A stretch of 64,000 nt of DNA. Origin: Pseudomonadota bacterium. GTDB taxonomy: Bacteria; Pseudomonadota; Gammaproteobacteria; UBA9214. The DNA lies in NCBI GenBank assembly GCA_041395565.1, contig JAWLAI010000005.1:186001-250000 (forward strand). Reading direction: 5' to 3'. Shown in pieces: positions 36,448-45,571 of this stretch (positions are counted from its first letter, which is position 1; every line of letters starts with the position of its first letter). Made by a program: the position numbers and the translations under genes. The notes below the pieces were generated by a model. That model did no database searches. It had not been told where the DNA came from and saw only the letters and a list, made by a program, of their open reading frames with translations.

Positions 36448-38253
36448 ATGACCACCGACACGGTAACCGCGTTCAGGCAACTGGCACTGAGCGCCCCCAT
36501 TCTCCAGGTACTGGACGAGGTGGGCTATGAAAACCCCACGCCGATCCAGGCGCAGACGATCCCGCTGCTGCTGTCCGGCCGCGACCTGGTGGGCCAGGCA
36601 CAGACCGGCACCGGCAAGACCGCCGCCTTCGCCCTGCCGGTCCTGAACGGGCTCGACCTGGCGCGGCCGGCACCGCAGGCGCTGGTGCTGGCGCCGACCC
36701 GCGAACTGGCCATCCAGGTGGCCGAGGCGTTCCAGAAATATGCCAGTCACATGCCGGGCTTTCACGTCCTGCCGATCTACGGCGGACAGGACTACCGCAC
36801 CCAGATCCGCGCCCTGCAGCGCGGGGTGCACGTCGTGGTAGGCACACCCGGGCGCGTGATGGACCACATGCGCCGCGGCACCCTCACACTCGACGCACTG
36901 CGCACGCTGGTGCTGGACGAAGGCGACGAGATGCTGCGCATGGGGTTCATCGATGACGTGGAATGGATACTCGAACAGACGCCGCCGCAACGGCAGGTCG
37001 CCCTGTTCTCGGCCACCATGCCGCAGCAGATCCGCCACATCGCCACACGCCACCTGAAAGATCCCGCGCAGATAACCGTCAAGGTGCTGACCACCACGGC
37101 CGAGACCATCCGCCAGCGCTACTGGATGGTCAGCGGCGTGCACAAACTGGACGCGCTCACCCGCATTCTCGAGGCCGAGCCCTTCGATGCCATGCTGGTG
37201 TTCGTGCGCACCAAGACAGCGACCGCCGAGCTCGCGGAAAGACTGGAGGCACGCGGCTATGCCGCGGCTGCGCTCAATGGCGACATCCCGCAGGCCCAGC
37301 GCGAGCGCACCATCGAGCAGCTGAAGAACGGCAGGCTGGATATCCTCGTCGCGACCGACGTCGCCGCGCGCGGCCTGGACGTGCCGCGCATCAGCCATGT
37401 CGTGAACTACGATATTCCCTACGACACCGAGGCCTACGTGCACCGTATCGGGCGCACCGGCCGCGCCGGCCGTGCCGGTGATGCGATCCTGTTCGTCGCG
37501 CCGCGCGAAAAGCGCATGCTGGGCGCCATCGAAAAGGCCACCCGCAAGCGGATCGAGCTCATGGAGCTGCCATCAACCGAACGCATCAACGACCAGCGCA
37601 TCGCCCGCTTCAAGCAGCGCATCACCGACACACTGGCCACCGGGGAGTCTGGACCATTCATAGAGTTGATCGAGCAGTATCAGGAGGAGCACAACATCCC
37701 GGCCCTGGAGATTGCCGCCGCCCTCGCCCGCTTGCTGCAGGGCGATAAGCCCCTGCTGCTGCAGGGCAAGCCGGACACCGCCGCGCCCGAGAACACCGCC
37801 GATCGCAGGCCGAGCAAGCGCGCTGACACGCGCACGCCGGATCATGCCCCGCAAGAGCGGAAGCCGCGCAGGGAGAAAACCCGCCCTGCAGCACCGCCGG
37901 AAGCCGACATGGAACGATTCCGCATCGAGGTGGGCCATGACCACAACGTCAAGCCCGCGAACATCGTGGGCGCGATTGCCGGCGAAACCGGCCTCGACAG
38001 CAAGTTCATCGGTCGCATCGACATTCACGCTGACTACAGCCTGGTCGACCTGCCCAAGGGCATGCCCCGGGACATTTTCAACACGCTGAAAAAGGTCTGG
38101 GTGTCCGGCCAGCAATTGCGCATCACCCGCATGGACCAGCGCGACCAGCCAGGGTCTCCGAGAGCCAGAGACAGCAAGCCCAGGCCACCCATGAAAGGCG
38201 GGAGCAAAAGCAAGGGCAAAAGCAGCGACAGCAGGAAGGCGCGCAAGAAATAG
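36448..38253 (+). CDS. deaD: DEAD-box RNA helicase DeaD/CsdA
   Basis: 601-residue cold-shock-type RNA helicase involved in ribosome assembly and mRNA decay. Motifs: Q motif GYENPTPIQAQTIPLLL, I AQTGTGKTA, Ia PTRELAIQV, Ib TPGRVMDHM, II DEGDEMLRMGF, III SATMP, IV FVRTKTAT, V TDVAARGLD and VI HRIGRTGRAGR. The third residue of motif II is Gly instead of Ala, a rare change next to the catalytic pair. The CsdA dimerisation segment and the RNA-binding DbpA-like domain (FRIEVGHDHNVKPANIVGAI) follow, then a basic tail rich in Lys, Ser and Gly. The start at 36448 is set by AGGT and homology. Confidence 0.94.
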   Translation: MTTDTVTAFRQLALSAPILQVLDEVGYENPTPIQAQTIPLLLSGRDLVGQAQTGTGKTAAFALPVLNGLDLARPAPQALVLAPTRELAIQVAEAFQKYASHMPGFHVLPIYGGQDYRTQIRALQRGVHVVVGTPGRVMDHMRRGTLTLDALRTLVLDEGDEMLRMGFIDDVEWILEQTPPQRQVALFSATMPQQIRHIATRHLKDPAQITVKVLTTTAETIRQRYWMVSGVHKLDALTRILEAEPFDAMLVFVRTKTATAELAERLEARGYAAAALNGDIPQAQRERTIEQLKNGRLDILVATDVAARGLDVPRISHVVNYDIPYDTEAYVHRIGRTGRAGRAGDAILFVAPREKRMLGAIEKATRKRIELMELPSTERINDQRIARFKQRITDTLATGESGPFIELIEQYQEEHNIPALEIAAALARLLQGDKPLLLQGKPDTAAPENTADRRPSKRADTRTPDHAPQERKPRREKTRPAAPPEADMERFRIEVGHDHNVKPANIVGAIAGETGLDSKFIGRIDIHADYSLVDLPKGMPRDIFNTLKKVWVSGQQLRITRMDQRDQPGSPRARDSKPRPPMKGGSKSKGKSSDSRKARKK

Positions 38254-38315
38254 ACTGTCAGGCCCTTTTTATTACAAAACAAGCATCAGCTGCGCCCTGG
38301 CGCCTGTTGTTGTTC

Positions 38316-38469
38316 TAGAACCTATCTCAAAATTGGTACAAGCATTCTTACATTGTCATGCCCGCGCAGGCGGGCATCCAGAAAACCCGCAAAACACTGG
38401 ATTCCGGCCTGCGCCGGAATGACGAGAAAATGGCCGCCGCAGGATTTTCCATTTTTGAGATAGGTTCTA
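38316..38469. mobile_element. MITE-like element D, copy 2
   Basis: 154 bases, about 90% like copy 1 by eye. Terminal inverted repeats TAGAACCTATCTCAAAATTG / CCATTTTTGAGATAGGTTCT differ at one inner base. The TA at each end is the likely target duplication. Its right end supplies the stop codon of the adjacent lipoprotein gene. Confidence 0.82.
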
Positions 38470-40596
38470 ATAAAATGTGATTCTCGATGAGACGCTTTGC
38501 TGTCCCATTTCTGTATAGCTATGGTCCAGATCGAACTCAAAGCGCGGATCGACAGTACGAACCTGTACCTGCAAGCGGTCAATACTGGTTTCGATCAGGA
38601 AATCACCGAAAATGGAGTCGCTTACATTCACAGCAGTTACGCTGTCATAATAGGTGACAGCATCCGCGGAACTGGCATCATAATTCAGCGTGTAGCCCAG
38701 GCCGCCCGCGGTTATGTCAAGCGCGGTATTTACTTTGTTGAATAAGAGGTAATAAATCCCTTCCAGCTCCACCACCAGGTTCCGGTTGTTATCGACATAG
38801 AATTCTGCATAGGTGGGCACCGGAAGATCCGGAACGTCAGGGCCAGCTTTCAGGTTCCTGTATGAACCTGCATCAAATCTTACTATCAATCGATCGCCAG
38901 CAGCCTCAACGCCCACACATTGAATGCTACCGGCATCGAAATCCGGCGTTATCAGGCCAAAATCATCCCCCCAGAGCGCGCCATCCAGTCTGCGGCCGTC
39001 AATGACAGGCGTCATACCCCAGTAGTGACCATCCACAGCACCATCATCACAATCAATCTCGACATGAAGATTGTGGTTGGCGTGTGCAGTGGCGATGTAA
39101 TTGTTGCCTACCTGAACCTTCTCAAAGCCGGTTTGAACTGGAGGATCGACCGGGGGGATGTAAGCGCACCTGAAGGATTGCCGCTCGCTTCTGTCTATCG
39201 TCGTATTCCATCCGTTCATGGCAAATATACCGGTAGCCCCTAAATCCGGATCAAATACACTGCCTCCTCTTGCAATAACTGGGTAGCCGTAGCCACCTGC
39301 ATCAAGCAACCCCTTCCCAAGGCCACCATAATTTCCCGAGTTCAAACTGGTGTAATCCCCCATCGGCCCGAATTGCGCTTTTGCATTCCTGGCGGCTGCA
39401 GTGGTTCCACCCTTCAAGGCATGCGCCATGGCGTGGGAGAGATCCGTTACCTGCGAGAAGAATGCTTCAACCCCAAAATCGGCATCGGGATTGGTATCCC
39501 TTACCCATTCCTCTGCATTCCCGGAAAAATCCCATATGACCGCACCGTTTGACAGGGCATGGGTTCGTTTCCGTATGTTCCAGCCCCCTGGGCAACTGTC
39601 ATCCGCTCCCGGATTCAATGCTTGCCCGGTGCCAACACAGCCCGCACTGTCGTCAGTTGCGGCAGCCAGGGTTTGATTCAGCAGTTGTTCGGAATGCCCC
39701 TGGTTGATTTGATTGGCGTCCGTACCGATCGATCCGCTCGATGTTCCTCCGATAACATTTTCCGCCCAGTTCGTGTTCACCATTTCTATATTGCGGGCAA
39801 TGGTCTGCCATTGGTCGTTTGAGATTAAGTCATAACCGGCACCCAACGACTGACAGGCCTCCAAGGCGCCGGCAGGGCCTGCATTTGCGGCGTCTCCTCG
39901 GCTGATATAAGTCCATGGCTGTCCCTGGGCCAGACTTATCGCCTTGAAACTGGACTGGTTGACACCGCCATACTGCGCGCTCCAGTCATGCAGCGCGTTG
40001 TTGTCTGCATTGCCATCCAGCTCCAGCACACCGTTGTACAGCAACTTGGCTTCGTATTTCATGACGCAAAAATCTGTGCCGCCATAAGCATGGTCATGCA
40101 CGACCGGAATATAGCCGATAGGGCAAGTGAGGCTGACGATTGCAGTAGCGCCCCCGGCAAAACCTGCGTCGGCACCAGCCCCATTGGACGCGCTACCGGC
40201 GGATATAGCGATTGCGACGGTTCCATCGCCGACACAATGGCTGACGCTCACGATGGGTGAAGCGGTATCACCATTGGTGATGGCGACCGGAGCATCACAG
40301 ACGACACTTCCGGTCGTAATAATCATTACCTTGTCTTGAGTTAAATGAATACTGTCGGCGCCGGCATAAGTGACAGTAAAGACAAAAGTCGTGTTTTGGT
40401 CCCCGGTCGCGACAGCGGGAGCACCGACACTGACCATTGGAACCGCAGGATCCTCAACAGCAGCGATCACTGAATCAACCGCGGGGGGACGTGGGGATGC
40501 CTTTTCAACAAACTCGGCATTACAGGCTATCAGCAGCTGGCAAATGGAACAGCTGAGTGAGAACCGTAGAATTCGGTTGATTTTCGTATGGTCCAT
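38467..40596 (-). CDS. Lipoprotein with formylglycine-generating-enzyme-like (SUMF1) domain
   Basis: 709 residues. Signal sequence ending in LLIACN, a lipobox. Order: a Thr/Ala-rich beta domain (to about 180) with two likely disulfides, an FGE/SUMF1 fold (about 190-510) with IPVVHDHAYGGTDFCVMKYE, ISNDQWQTIARNIE, IWDFSGNAEEWVRD, ARGGSVFD and SFRCAY, then a C-terminal beta domain (about 515-709) of unknown type. Such non-catalytic SUMF1 proteins often bind ligands at the surface. The start at 40596 is fixed by GAGGTGG 5 bases upstream. The stop TAG at 38467-38469 is the terminus of D element copy 2, so the C-terminus may be shortened. Confidence 0.75.
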   Translation of the reverse strand: MDHTKINRILRFSLSCSICQLLIACNAEFVEKASPRPPAVDSVIAAVEDPAVPMVSVGAPAVATGDQNTTFVFTVTYAGADSIHLTQDKVMIITTGSVVCDAPVAITNGDTASPIVSVSHCVGDGTVAIAISAGSASNGAGADAGFAGGATAIVSLTCPIGYIPVVHDHAYGGTDFCVMKYEAKLLYNGVLELDGNADNNALHDWSAQYGGVNQSSFKAISLAQGQPWTYISRGDAANAGPAGALEACQSLGAGYDLISNDQWQTIARNIEMVNTNWAENVIGGTSSGSIGTDANQINQGHSEQLLNQTLAAATDDSAGCVGTGQALNPGADDSCPGGWNIRKRTHALSNGAVIWDFSGNAEEWVRDTNPDADFGVEAFFSQVTDLSHAMAHALKGGTTAAARNAKAQFGPMGDYTSLNSGNYGGLGKGLLDAGGYGYPVIARGGSVFDPDLGATGIFAMNGWNTTIDRSERQSFRCAYIPPVDPPVQTGFEKVQVGNNYIATAHANHNLHVEIDCDDGAVDGHYWGMTPVIDGRRLDGALWGDDFGLITPDFDAGSIQCVGVEAAGDRLIVRFDAGSYRNLKAGPDVPDLPVPTYAEFYVDNNRNLVVELEGIYYLLFNKVNTALDITAGGLGYTLNYDASSADAVTYYDSVTAVNVSDSIFGDFLIETSIDRLQVQVRTVDPRFEFDLDHSYTEMGQQSVSSRITFY

Positions 40597-41190
40597 AATC
40601 CACCTCAATCGAACAAGTCAGGAATCCCTGTCTCGACTTGTGGACATACCGGAATACTGCCGACGGACTCTAGCGATCTGAACGGCTTTGGTGGCGTAGC
40701 CCCCCTGGCTATGCCTGCATCACAATTCTATGTGTCGACGTGATTGCTGATTGGTGAAGACATCACATGTACGGCAATCGATCCTTACTGATGCTGCGTA
40801 CTGAGACCTGGTGAATACTGTGGTCTGAATCCCGTTAGCGGAATGCGCGACTGATTCACAGCGCATTCCAGATGCAGGTCACAAAACGGTCGTCCCAGAC
40901 TCAGCGCAACGCAACGCAATCACGTAAGCAAATAACGGACCAAAAATGAATTTACTTTAGCCACAGGGAGTTGTGAGTTTCCTGGGAGTTGCTGCCGCAG
41001 CATGGAATGTTGCTACCTGGCGACAGACATGCGCTGTATCTTCGTTAACCAACTGGTATGACTCGTATGACGCCCGTCGTGAAACGGAAACACCTACCTG
41101 TCATTTCCTGTCAACAAATCAGTAAAAACGCAGTAAAGCCCGACAGTGATACGGTGTCAGCGCGCATCTTCAGCTCGTATCGAGGAGCAA
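40597..41190. other. Gene-less divergent intergenic region
   Basis: 594 bases between the FGE-like lipoprotein and the YqgE gene. More AT-rich than its surroundings. No gene found; it ends in a family A repeat that also carries the start of the next gene. Confidence 0.5.
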
Positions 41191-41205
41191 ATGTGCTTTC
41201 ACACC
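41153..41205. repeat. Family A repeat, complete
   Basis: GGTGTCAGCGCGCATCTTCA and GAGCAAATGTGCTTTCACACC are the inverted arms. The right arm holds GAGGAG and the ATG used here as start of the YqgE/AlgH gene. Confidence 0.8.
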
Positions 41206-41880
41206 TGTTGTTCTAAAATCATTCCCGTGAGGAAGATTTCGCTGCTGCCGGTACTCGCATTCTGCCTTGCACAGCTGCTGGCGGGACTTCCGCTCGCCGG
41301 GGCGGCGATATCACCGCCTGCGTTATCGGGCAGGTCACCGCAGCAACACCCCGAACCCGCACCAGGCATGCTCCTCGTTGCAAGGCGCGGATTTACGAGC
41401 CCTTTCTTCTATCACACCGTGATATTCCTGTTGCACCACGACGCGGAATCGAGCTTCGGCGTGATCATCAACCAGCCACGCAGGAAGCGCTTATCCGAGG
41501 TTGTGGATGGCGTGGAGGGCTCCTGGCTGCAGGACCTGCCCGTGTATCACGGCGGGCCAGTGGATGCCTATAAGATGTTGATCCTGTTGCGCACATCCAA
41601 ACCGCCACTCCTGACCGAACCGGTAACGGACGACCTTCATTTCTCCAGCTACCCGCTACTGCTGCACGATCTGGCCCTGCGGAAGGAAGCGGGGATCACC
41701 CTGCGCTGCTATTCCGGGCTTGCCAGTTGGTCGCCCGGCCAGCTCGAGGACGAGCTCAGGAAGGGTTACTGGCATCTCATGCAGGCGGAACCAGGGATAG
41801 TATTCCAGGAGGGAACGGAGAACCTGTGGGAAACACTGATCGACCGGCTAGAAACAGTAGTTCCCATCAAGATCGAATGA
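41191..41880 (+). CDS. YqgE/AlgH family protein with N-terminal signal-like segment
   Basis: 229 residues as called. The C-terminal 185 residues are a clear UPF0301 (YqgE/AlgH) domain: PGMLLVARRGFTSPFFYHTV, GVIINQPRRKRLSEV, PVYHGGPVDAYKMLILL. Unlike the usual cytosolic family members it has a hydrophobic N-terminus, KISLLPVLAFCLAQLLAGLP, ending LAGAAIS, which looks like a Sec signal peptide. ATG 41191 has GAGGAG just upstream but both lie in a family A repeat; GTG 41227 is the alternative and lacks a ribosome-binding site. Role unknown. Confidence 0.8.
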   Translation: MCFHTCCSKIIPVRKISLLPVLAFCLAQLLAGLPLAGAAISPPALSGRSPQQHPEPAPGMLLVARRGFTSPFFYHTVIFLLHHDAESSFGVIINQPRRKRLSEVVDGVEGSWLQDLPVYHGGPVDAYKMLILLRTSKPPLLTEPVTDDLHFSSYPLLLHDLALRKEAGITLRCYSGLASWSPGQLEDELRKGYWHLMQAEPGIVFQEGTENLWETLIDRLETVVPIKIE

Positions 41881-41890
41881 CTGGCTTGGC

Positions 41891-41943
41891 AGGTGTCAGA
41901 GCACGTTTCCTGCTGATATTAGAGAAGAATGCACCCTGACTCC
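41891..41943. repeat. Family A repeat, complete
   Basis: AGGTGTCAGAGCACGTTTCC and GAGAAGAATGCACCCTGACT, inverted around TGATATTA. It lies 10 bases after the YqgE stop, between convergent genes. Confidence 0.85.
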
Positions 41944-41963
41944 TGTTGCGTTTCGCCCGATGA

Positions 41964-43079
41964 CTACGGCTGCGAATAGGCCCGCCATAGCTGCAGGTGA
42001 AATGCACCGAGTCCGCACACGAACAGCGCAAACATCGCCATTGCGCCGAGTACGGGCACGAGCTGGAGCAGCAGGATGACTGCCAGGGCAATGGCGAACG
42101 AGACCGCGCGCAGACCCTTGCCGGCGGCATCAGCCCTGCCCGCCAGCCGCAACCCGGCATCGCCCAGGAAGATCACTCCGCTCAGGAAACCGAGCAACAG
42201 CGATATCAGGTAGCCGGCAAGCAGCGGCAGCGCCACCAGCGCTCCGATCACGGTAATGAACAGCAGCAGGATGATAAAGGGCGCGGCGAAGAGTACGGCC
42301 ACACCGACACCCACCGCCTTGAGCGGCGTACGCCGCAGCACATCGATTCCCCCCAGGCTGAATACCGGGAACATCAGGTTGTAAGCGATCGCCGCCACCA
42401 ACACGGTGAAAAGGATTACGACGCCCGCGCCCTTCCCTTCCGGTTCCTTGTACGGTAACGGTTTTGAAATCGTATCGCCCGCAATGCGGGCGCCGTCGGC
42501 GATAACCGGCTTGCTGTTGCTGCGGTAGACCAGGTCCCCTTCGATCACGGCGCCATCCAGGATCCGGATGTCCTCGGCCATGATCTCCACGTCCTTGCCG
42601 ACCTTGCCGGAAACGATCACGCTCTGCCCGGCCACCTTGAGCTCACCTGAGACATTGCCGGCCATGTTGACCTCTCGTCCCGCCAGCCATGCCCAGCCGC
42701 CGATGGTTGCGGCAGGCGCAATGTCGATGGTCTCTCCCGCCGCCACCACGTGGCCTGCAACCGACCCCGACAGCGTGACGGCGCGCCCTGCGGCACGGAT
42801 ATCATCCCCTACCTGCGCACGAATCGCGACGGTCTCACCCGCCGCAAGGATATCGCCCCCAACCGCCTGGTCGATGCTGACGAACTGCCCGGCCGCGACC
42901 ACGTCGCCCTGGGCCGCGGCCATCACCTCCACGCGGCGGCCGGCCACATAGAGGTCATCCTCGATGGTGCCGCGCTTGATCACCACCTCGCCCGCCTCCT
43001 GCGCAAGCAGCAACGGACCCGCCGTTACCATGCATAGCAGGACAACAACCTTCCAGAGCAACCGGCGAGTGATCTTCAC
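41964..43079 (-). CDS. Membrane protein with bactofilin-like beta-helix repeats
   Basis: 371 residues. Signal peptide (VVVLLCMVTAGPLLLA). Residues about 30-205 are short repeats of the pattern G-x-V-x-G-D-V-x-A-A-G (GDVVAAGQFVSIDQAVGGD, GDILAAGETVAIRAQVGDDI, GHVVAAGETIDIAPAATIGG), as in bactofilin/polymer-forming beta-helices. The C-terminal third has four or five membrane spans (VVILFTVLVAAIAYNLMFPV onwards). The repeats should be periplasmic, held by the membrane domain. Function not established. Confidence 0.75.
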   Translation of the reverse strand: MKITRRLLWKVVVLLCMVTAGPLLLAQEAGEVVIKRGTIEDDLYVAGRRVEVMAAAQGDVVAAGQFVSIDQAVGGDILAAGETVAIRAQVGDDIRAAGRAVTLSGSVAGHVVAAGETIDIAPAATIGGWAWLAGREVNMAGNVSGELKVAGQSVIVSGKVGKDVEIMAEDIRILDGAVIEGDLVYRSNSKPVIADGARIAGDTISKPLPYKEPEGKGAGVVILFTVLVAAIAYNLMFPVFSLGGIDVLRRTPLKAVGVGVAVLFAAPFIILLLFITVIGALVALPLLAGYLISLLLGFLSGVIFLGDAGLRLAGRADAAGKGLRAVSFAIALAVILLLQLVPVLGAMAMFALFVCGLGAFHLQLWRAYSQP

Positions 43080-43164
43080 GCTCTCTCCTCGTACATAACT
43101 CCATCGCGGGATGTTACAGGTGACGGACTGACTTCAGACAAGGCATACCTGAGCATACAAATAA

Positions 43165-43215
43165 GTCGTCACAGCACATTTTCCGTTCATATTAGAGAAA
43201 ATGCGTTGTGACACC
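43165..43215. repeat. Family A repeat, complete
   Basis: GTCGTCACAGCACATTTTCC and GAGAAAATGCGTTGTGACACC around TTCATATTA. Confidence 0.85.
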
Positions 43216-43263
43216 CATCGTTCCTGCAGTCAGACAGATGATCAGGGAAACGCGGCCTGCCCC

Positions 43264-43932
43264 CTATTGTTCCAGCGCAACCGTAACGGACCGGGGCGGC
43301 CCCTCCTCCATGGACCAGACTCCCAGTTCGACGTCGTGCCCGACGTTGTGCTGCAGCAAGGCGCTCATCGCGGCGCTGTCCGTCACGGCTTCCCCGTTGA
43401 GCCTGAACACGAGGTCACCGGGCCGGATACCGGCGGCAAAAGCGGGACTGTCCGGGACGACGGTCTGAATGATGACGGCGTGTTCTGTTTTCTGCGCCAG
43501 CTCAAGCGCCTTGCGCGCCTCTTCCGGCAACTGGTCGGTAAAATAGGCGCCGAACACGAATTGCCGTGGCCGCGCCCAGAGCGTCGCCAGGTAGTAGGGC
43601 GGGCTGAAGTAATTCAGCACCACGCTGGCGCCGTACTTGTCTGCAAGCGCCTGCGCCCCGGAGTCGCCGAATGACTGCAGCTGCGGACTGATCATGTTGG
43701 AATAGCCGATCATGACATAGCCATTGCGGTACATGTCACGTTCGGCCGCTGCCATGGCCGCGTAACTGTCCAGCCTGCGGTACTCGGGATCGCCCTTGCT
43801 GGCCTGGAAGCCCCCGCTGGTCACATCATGCAATGGCGTGTACGCCCAGTTGTAATGGAGTGACTGGTACGATGCACAACCTGTCCACAACGCAGCCAAC
43901 AGCAGCACGCAGACTCGCTTTGCAGTGATCAT
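43264..43932 (-). CDS. PDZ-domain lipoprotein
   Basis: 222 residues. Lipobox LLAALWTGCAS, so lipid-anchored at Cys 19. The central part (about 75-145) has the strand pattern of an uncharacterised domain (GASVVLNYFSPPYYLATLWA). A C-terminal PDZ domain follows (about 152-218): VVPDSPAFAAGIRPGDLVFR, LNGEAVTDSAAMSALLQ. PDZ domains bind exposed C-termini, often to recruit substrates for proteolysis, but no protease is attached here. Near a second secreted protein gene in the same orientation. Confidence 0.8.
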   Translation of the reverse strand: MITAKRVCVLLLAALWTGCASYQSLHYNWAYTPLHDVTSGGFQASKGDPEYRRLDSYAAMAAAERDMYRNGYVMIGYSNMISPQLQSFGDSGAQALADKYGASVVLNYFSPPYYLATLWARPRQFVFGAYFTDQLPEEARKALELAQKTEHAVIIQTVVPDSPAFAAGIRPGDLVFRLNGEAVTDSAAMSALLQHNVGHDVELGVWSMEEGPPRSVTVALEQ

Positions 43933-43989
43933 GCCATCCCCGCGTCAGACCGGTTCATTAGTCATAGCCGGCATCGGGCTGGGGTACGC

Positions 43990-44511
43990 CTACTTGGGCA
44001 CTTTCGAATCAAGACGCCGGTACTCCGAGCGTGCCCAGCCATGACTGAATCTCGTCTGACTGAAAAACAGTTCTCCCACCTCCCTGGCCTGATCCGGTGA
44101 CGGACTGTAGCCGATGCCATCGACTGGAACCGTCGGTGTTTTGCCGGAAACCGGCATCTGTGGCGTCTGGTCGAGCGCCTCGAGCTCTGCCTGGCGGCGC
44201 CCGGATGCCGCGCTCTCCTGTGCCGCACGCTGCGACAGGTAGTAGGCATCCAGCTCGGTCTGCATGGCCATGCGCTGGTTCTGGATATCGGCCTGTGCCT
44301 GTACCATCCCCGAGTACGAAGTGACGACACCCTGGGCGGCATTGACAGCCCGGTTCGCCGCGGCCAGGCGCCGCGCGAGGTCGACCGGTGGTTGCGTGGC
44401 CCAGGGGGCGATGCTGTACCAGGTCTCCGGCAGCGTGCCGGCAGGCTCGCCGGCCATGACGCCGTGCACAAGCGTAATAGTGGATAACAGGAAAACAGCG
44501 ACCTGTTTCAT
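43990..44511 (-). CDS. Secreted protein of unknown function
   Basis: 173 residues with a signal peptide (VAVFLLSTITLVHGVMA). The mature part is helical: DLARRLAAANRAVNAAQGVV and QAQADIQNQRMAMQTELDAY, followed by a proline-rich linker and a C-terminal SEYRRLDSK. The motif EYRRLDS also occurs near the N-terminus of the PDZ lipoprotein encoded next (DPEYRRLDSYAAM), which hints at a functional pair. The start is at 44511 behind GGGTGGG. Confidence 0.6.
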   Translation of the reverse strand: MKQVAVFLLSTITLVHGVMAGEPAGTLPETWYSIAPWATQPPVDLARRLAAANRAVNAAQGVVTSYSGMVQAQADIQNQRMAMQTELDAYYLSQRAAQESAASGRRQAELEALDQTPQMPVSGKTPTVPVDGIGYSPSPDQAREVGELFFSQTRFSHGWARSEYRRLDSKVPK

Positions 44512-44558
44512 AGCCCACCCCCTGACACTGCAGGATAGTCCACAATCAGGGAACAGTA

Positions 44559-45409
44559 AATCAATGGGGTCAGACTCGATTGATTTTTCGCCACTGCCGG
44601 AAGCGAGCGGACTTTCTGTCCCCGCCCCGCAATTTTGGCGCCGCCTGACGCATGAGAAGGTCCTCGATTTCCACCCTGAACCGGTCATCGCCCAGAACCC
44701 ATGCCTTGTTGGTCGCCTCACGAATGGCAGCTATGGCAACCGCCTCCAGGGCATCCCCGAACAGCCGGCGGTAGGCCCGACACCGCTGCTCCGCTGATTC
44801 AGCCAGTTGCAGGTAGAGAGGATGCGGGGTGACCAACACGTCCGGCTCACCCAGTGCGTTGCAGCGATGGCTCGACCAGCGATACGCCTCCGGCCGGTCG
44901 ACCATGCCGGCCCGTAACGGATTCGATTCGATATAGCGGTAACAGGTCAAAAGATACGGCTCCGTGTCCAGCAAGGCCGCCTTGTAACGGCCTTCCCATA
45001 ACGTGCCGCTACGACGATAGCGGTAATTGAAATACTGCACATACCGGCGACCCAGCGACTGCATGACCCTGCCGATCCCCGCCTTGCAATCAGGCGTCAT
45101 CAACAGGTGCACATGGTTGGTCATCAGGACATAGGCATGGACATGACAGGCAAACTGCTCGCATGCATCCCTCAACGTGTCCAGATAAAACCGGCAGTCC
45201 GCCGCATCGGCAAATAGGACATGCCGGTTGTTCCCGCGCTGGATCACATGCTGGGGATGTCCAGGCAGATGAAAACGCGGCTGACGCGCCACGGCGCACC
45301 TCCTGCACCCGCAAACGACGGGCTACAGCAAGCACGCTAACGTAAGCGGCAAGGAAAATCAGTCAGACGCTGGCCATTTGACGAATCAATCGAGTCTGAC
45401 CCCATTGAT
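44559..45409. mobile_element. RAYT transposase gene flanked by its REP sequences
   Basis: Left end 44559-44587 (AATCAATGGGGTCAGACTCG...) and right end 45380-45409 (GACGAATCAATCGAGTCTGA...) are inverted copies of the family B arm. The REP at the left overlaps the 3' end of the gene, whose TGA stop is inside GGTCAGAC read backwards. This is the presumed parent of the family B REPINs. Confidence 0.85.
44570..45292 (-). CDS. REP-associated tyrosine transposase (RAYT, Y1_Tnp/IS200-like)
   Basis: 240 residues; single-strand HUH transposase domesticated to move REP sequences. Seen: GHPQHVIQRGNNRHVLFAD at the N-terminus, the metal-binding HUH motif MTNHVHLLM (H60, H62), candidate catalytic tyrosines in RRYVQYFNYRYRRSG (Y84/Y87), TLWEGRYKAALLDTEPYL and CYRYIESNPLRAGMV. 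Start GTG 45292 has AGGAGGTG six bases upstream. The gene looks intact and is not flanked by an ordinary insertion-sequence end; it is bounded by family B REPs. No neighbouring genes share its transcript. Confidence 0.92.
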   Translation of the reverse strand: MARQPRFHLPGHPQHVIQRGNNRHVLFADAADCRFYLDTLRDACEQFACHVHAYVLMTNHVHLLMTPDCKAGIGRVMQSLGRRYVQYFNYRYRRSGTLWEGRYKAALLDTEPYLLTCYRYIESNPLRAGMVDRPEAYRWSSHRCNALGEPDVLVTPHPLYLQLAESAEQRCRAYRRLFGDALEAVAIAAIREATNKAWVLGDDRFRVEIEDLLMRQAAPKLRGGDRKSARFRQWRKINRV

Positions 45410-45571
45410 CCTGCACCAGCAAGCAGCACTGCAGCATTTTAGTGCGATCGGTCCATCTGCATATTCAGGGCTGCACTAAAACGATACGTTCCCTGATCCA
45501 ATAAGTTAGCTTGCTTTCGAATGCGCGAATTCTAAAATGTCCACTCTCTAACAGCAGAACAGGATCGGGCC

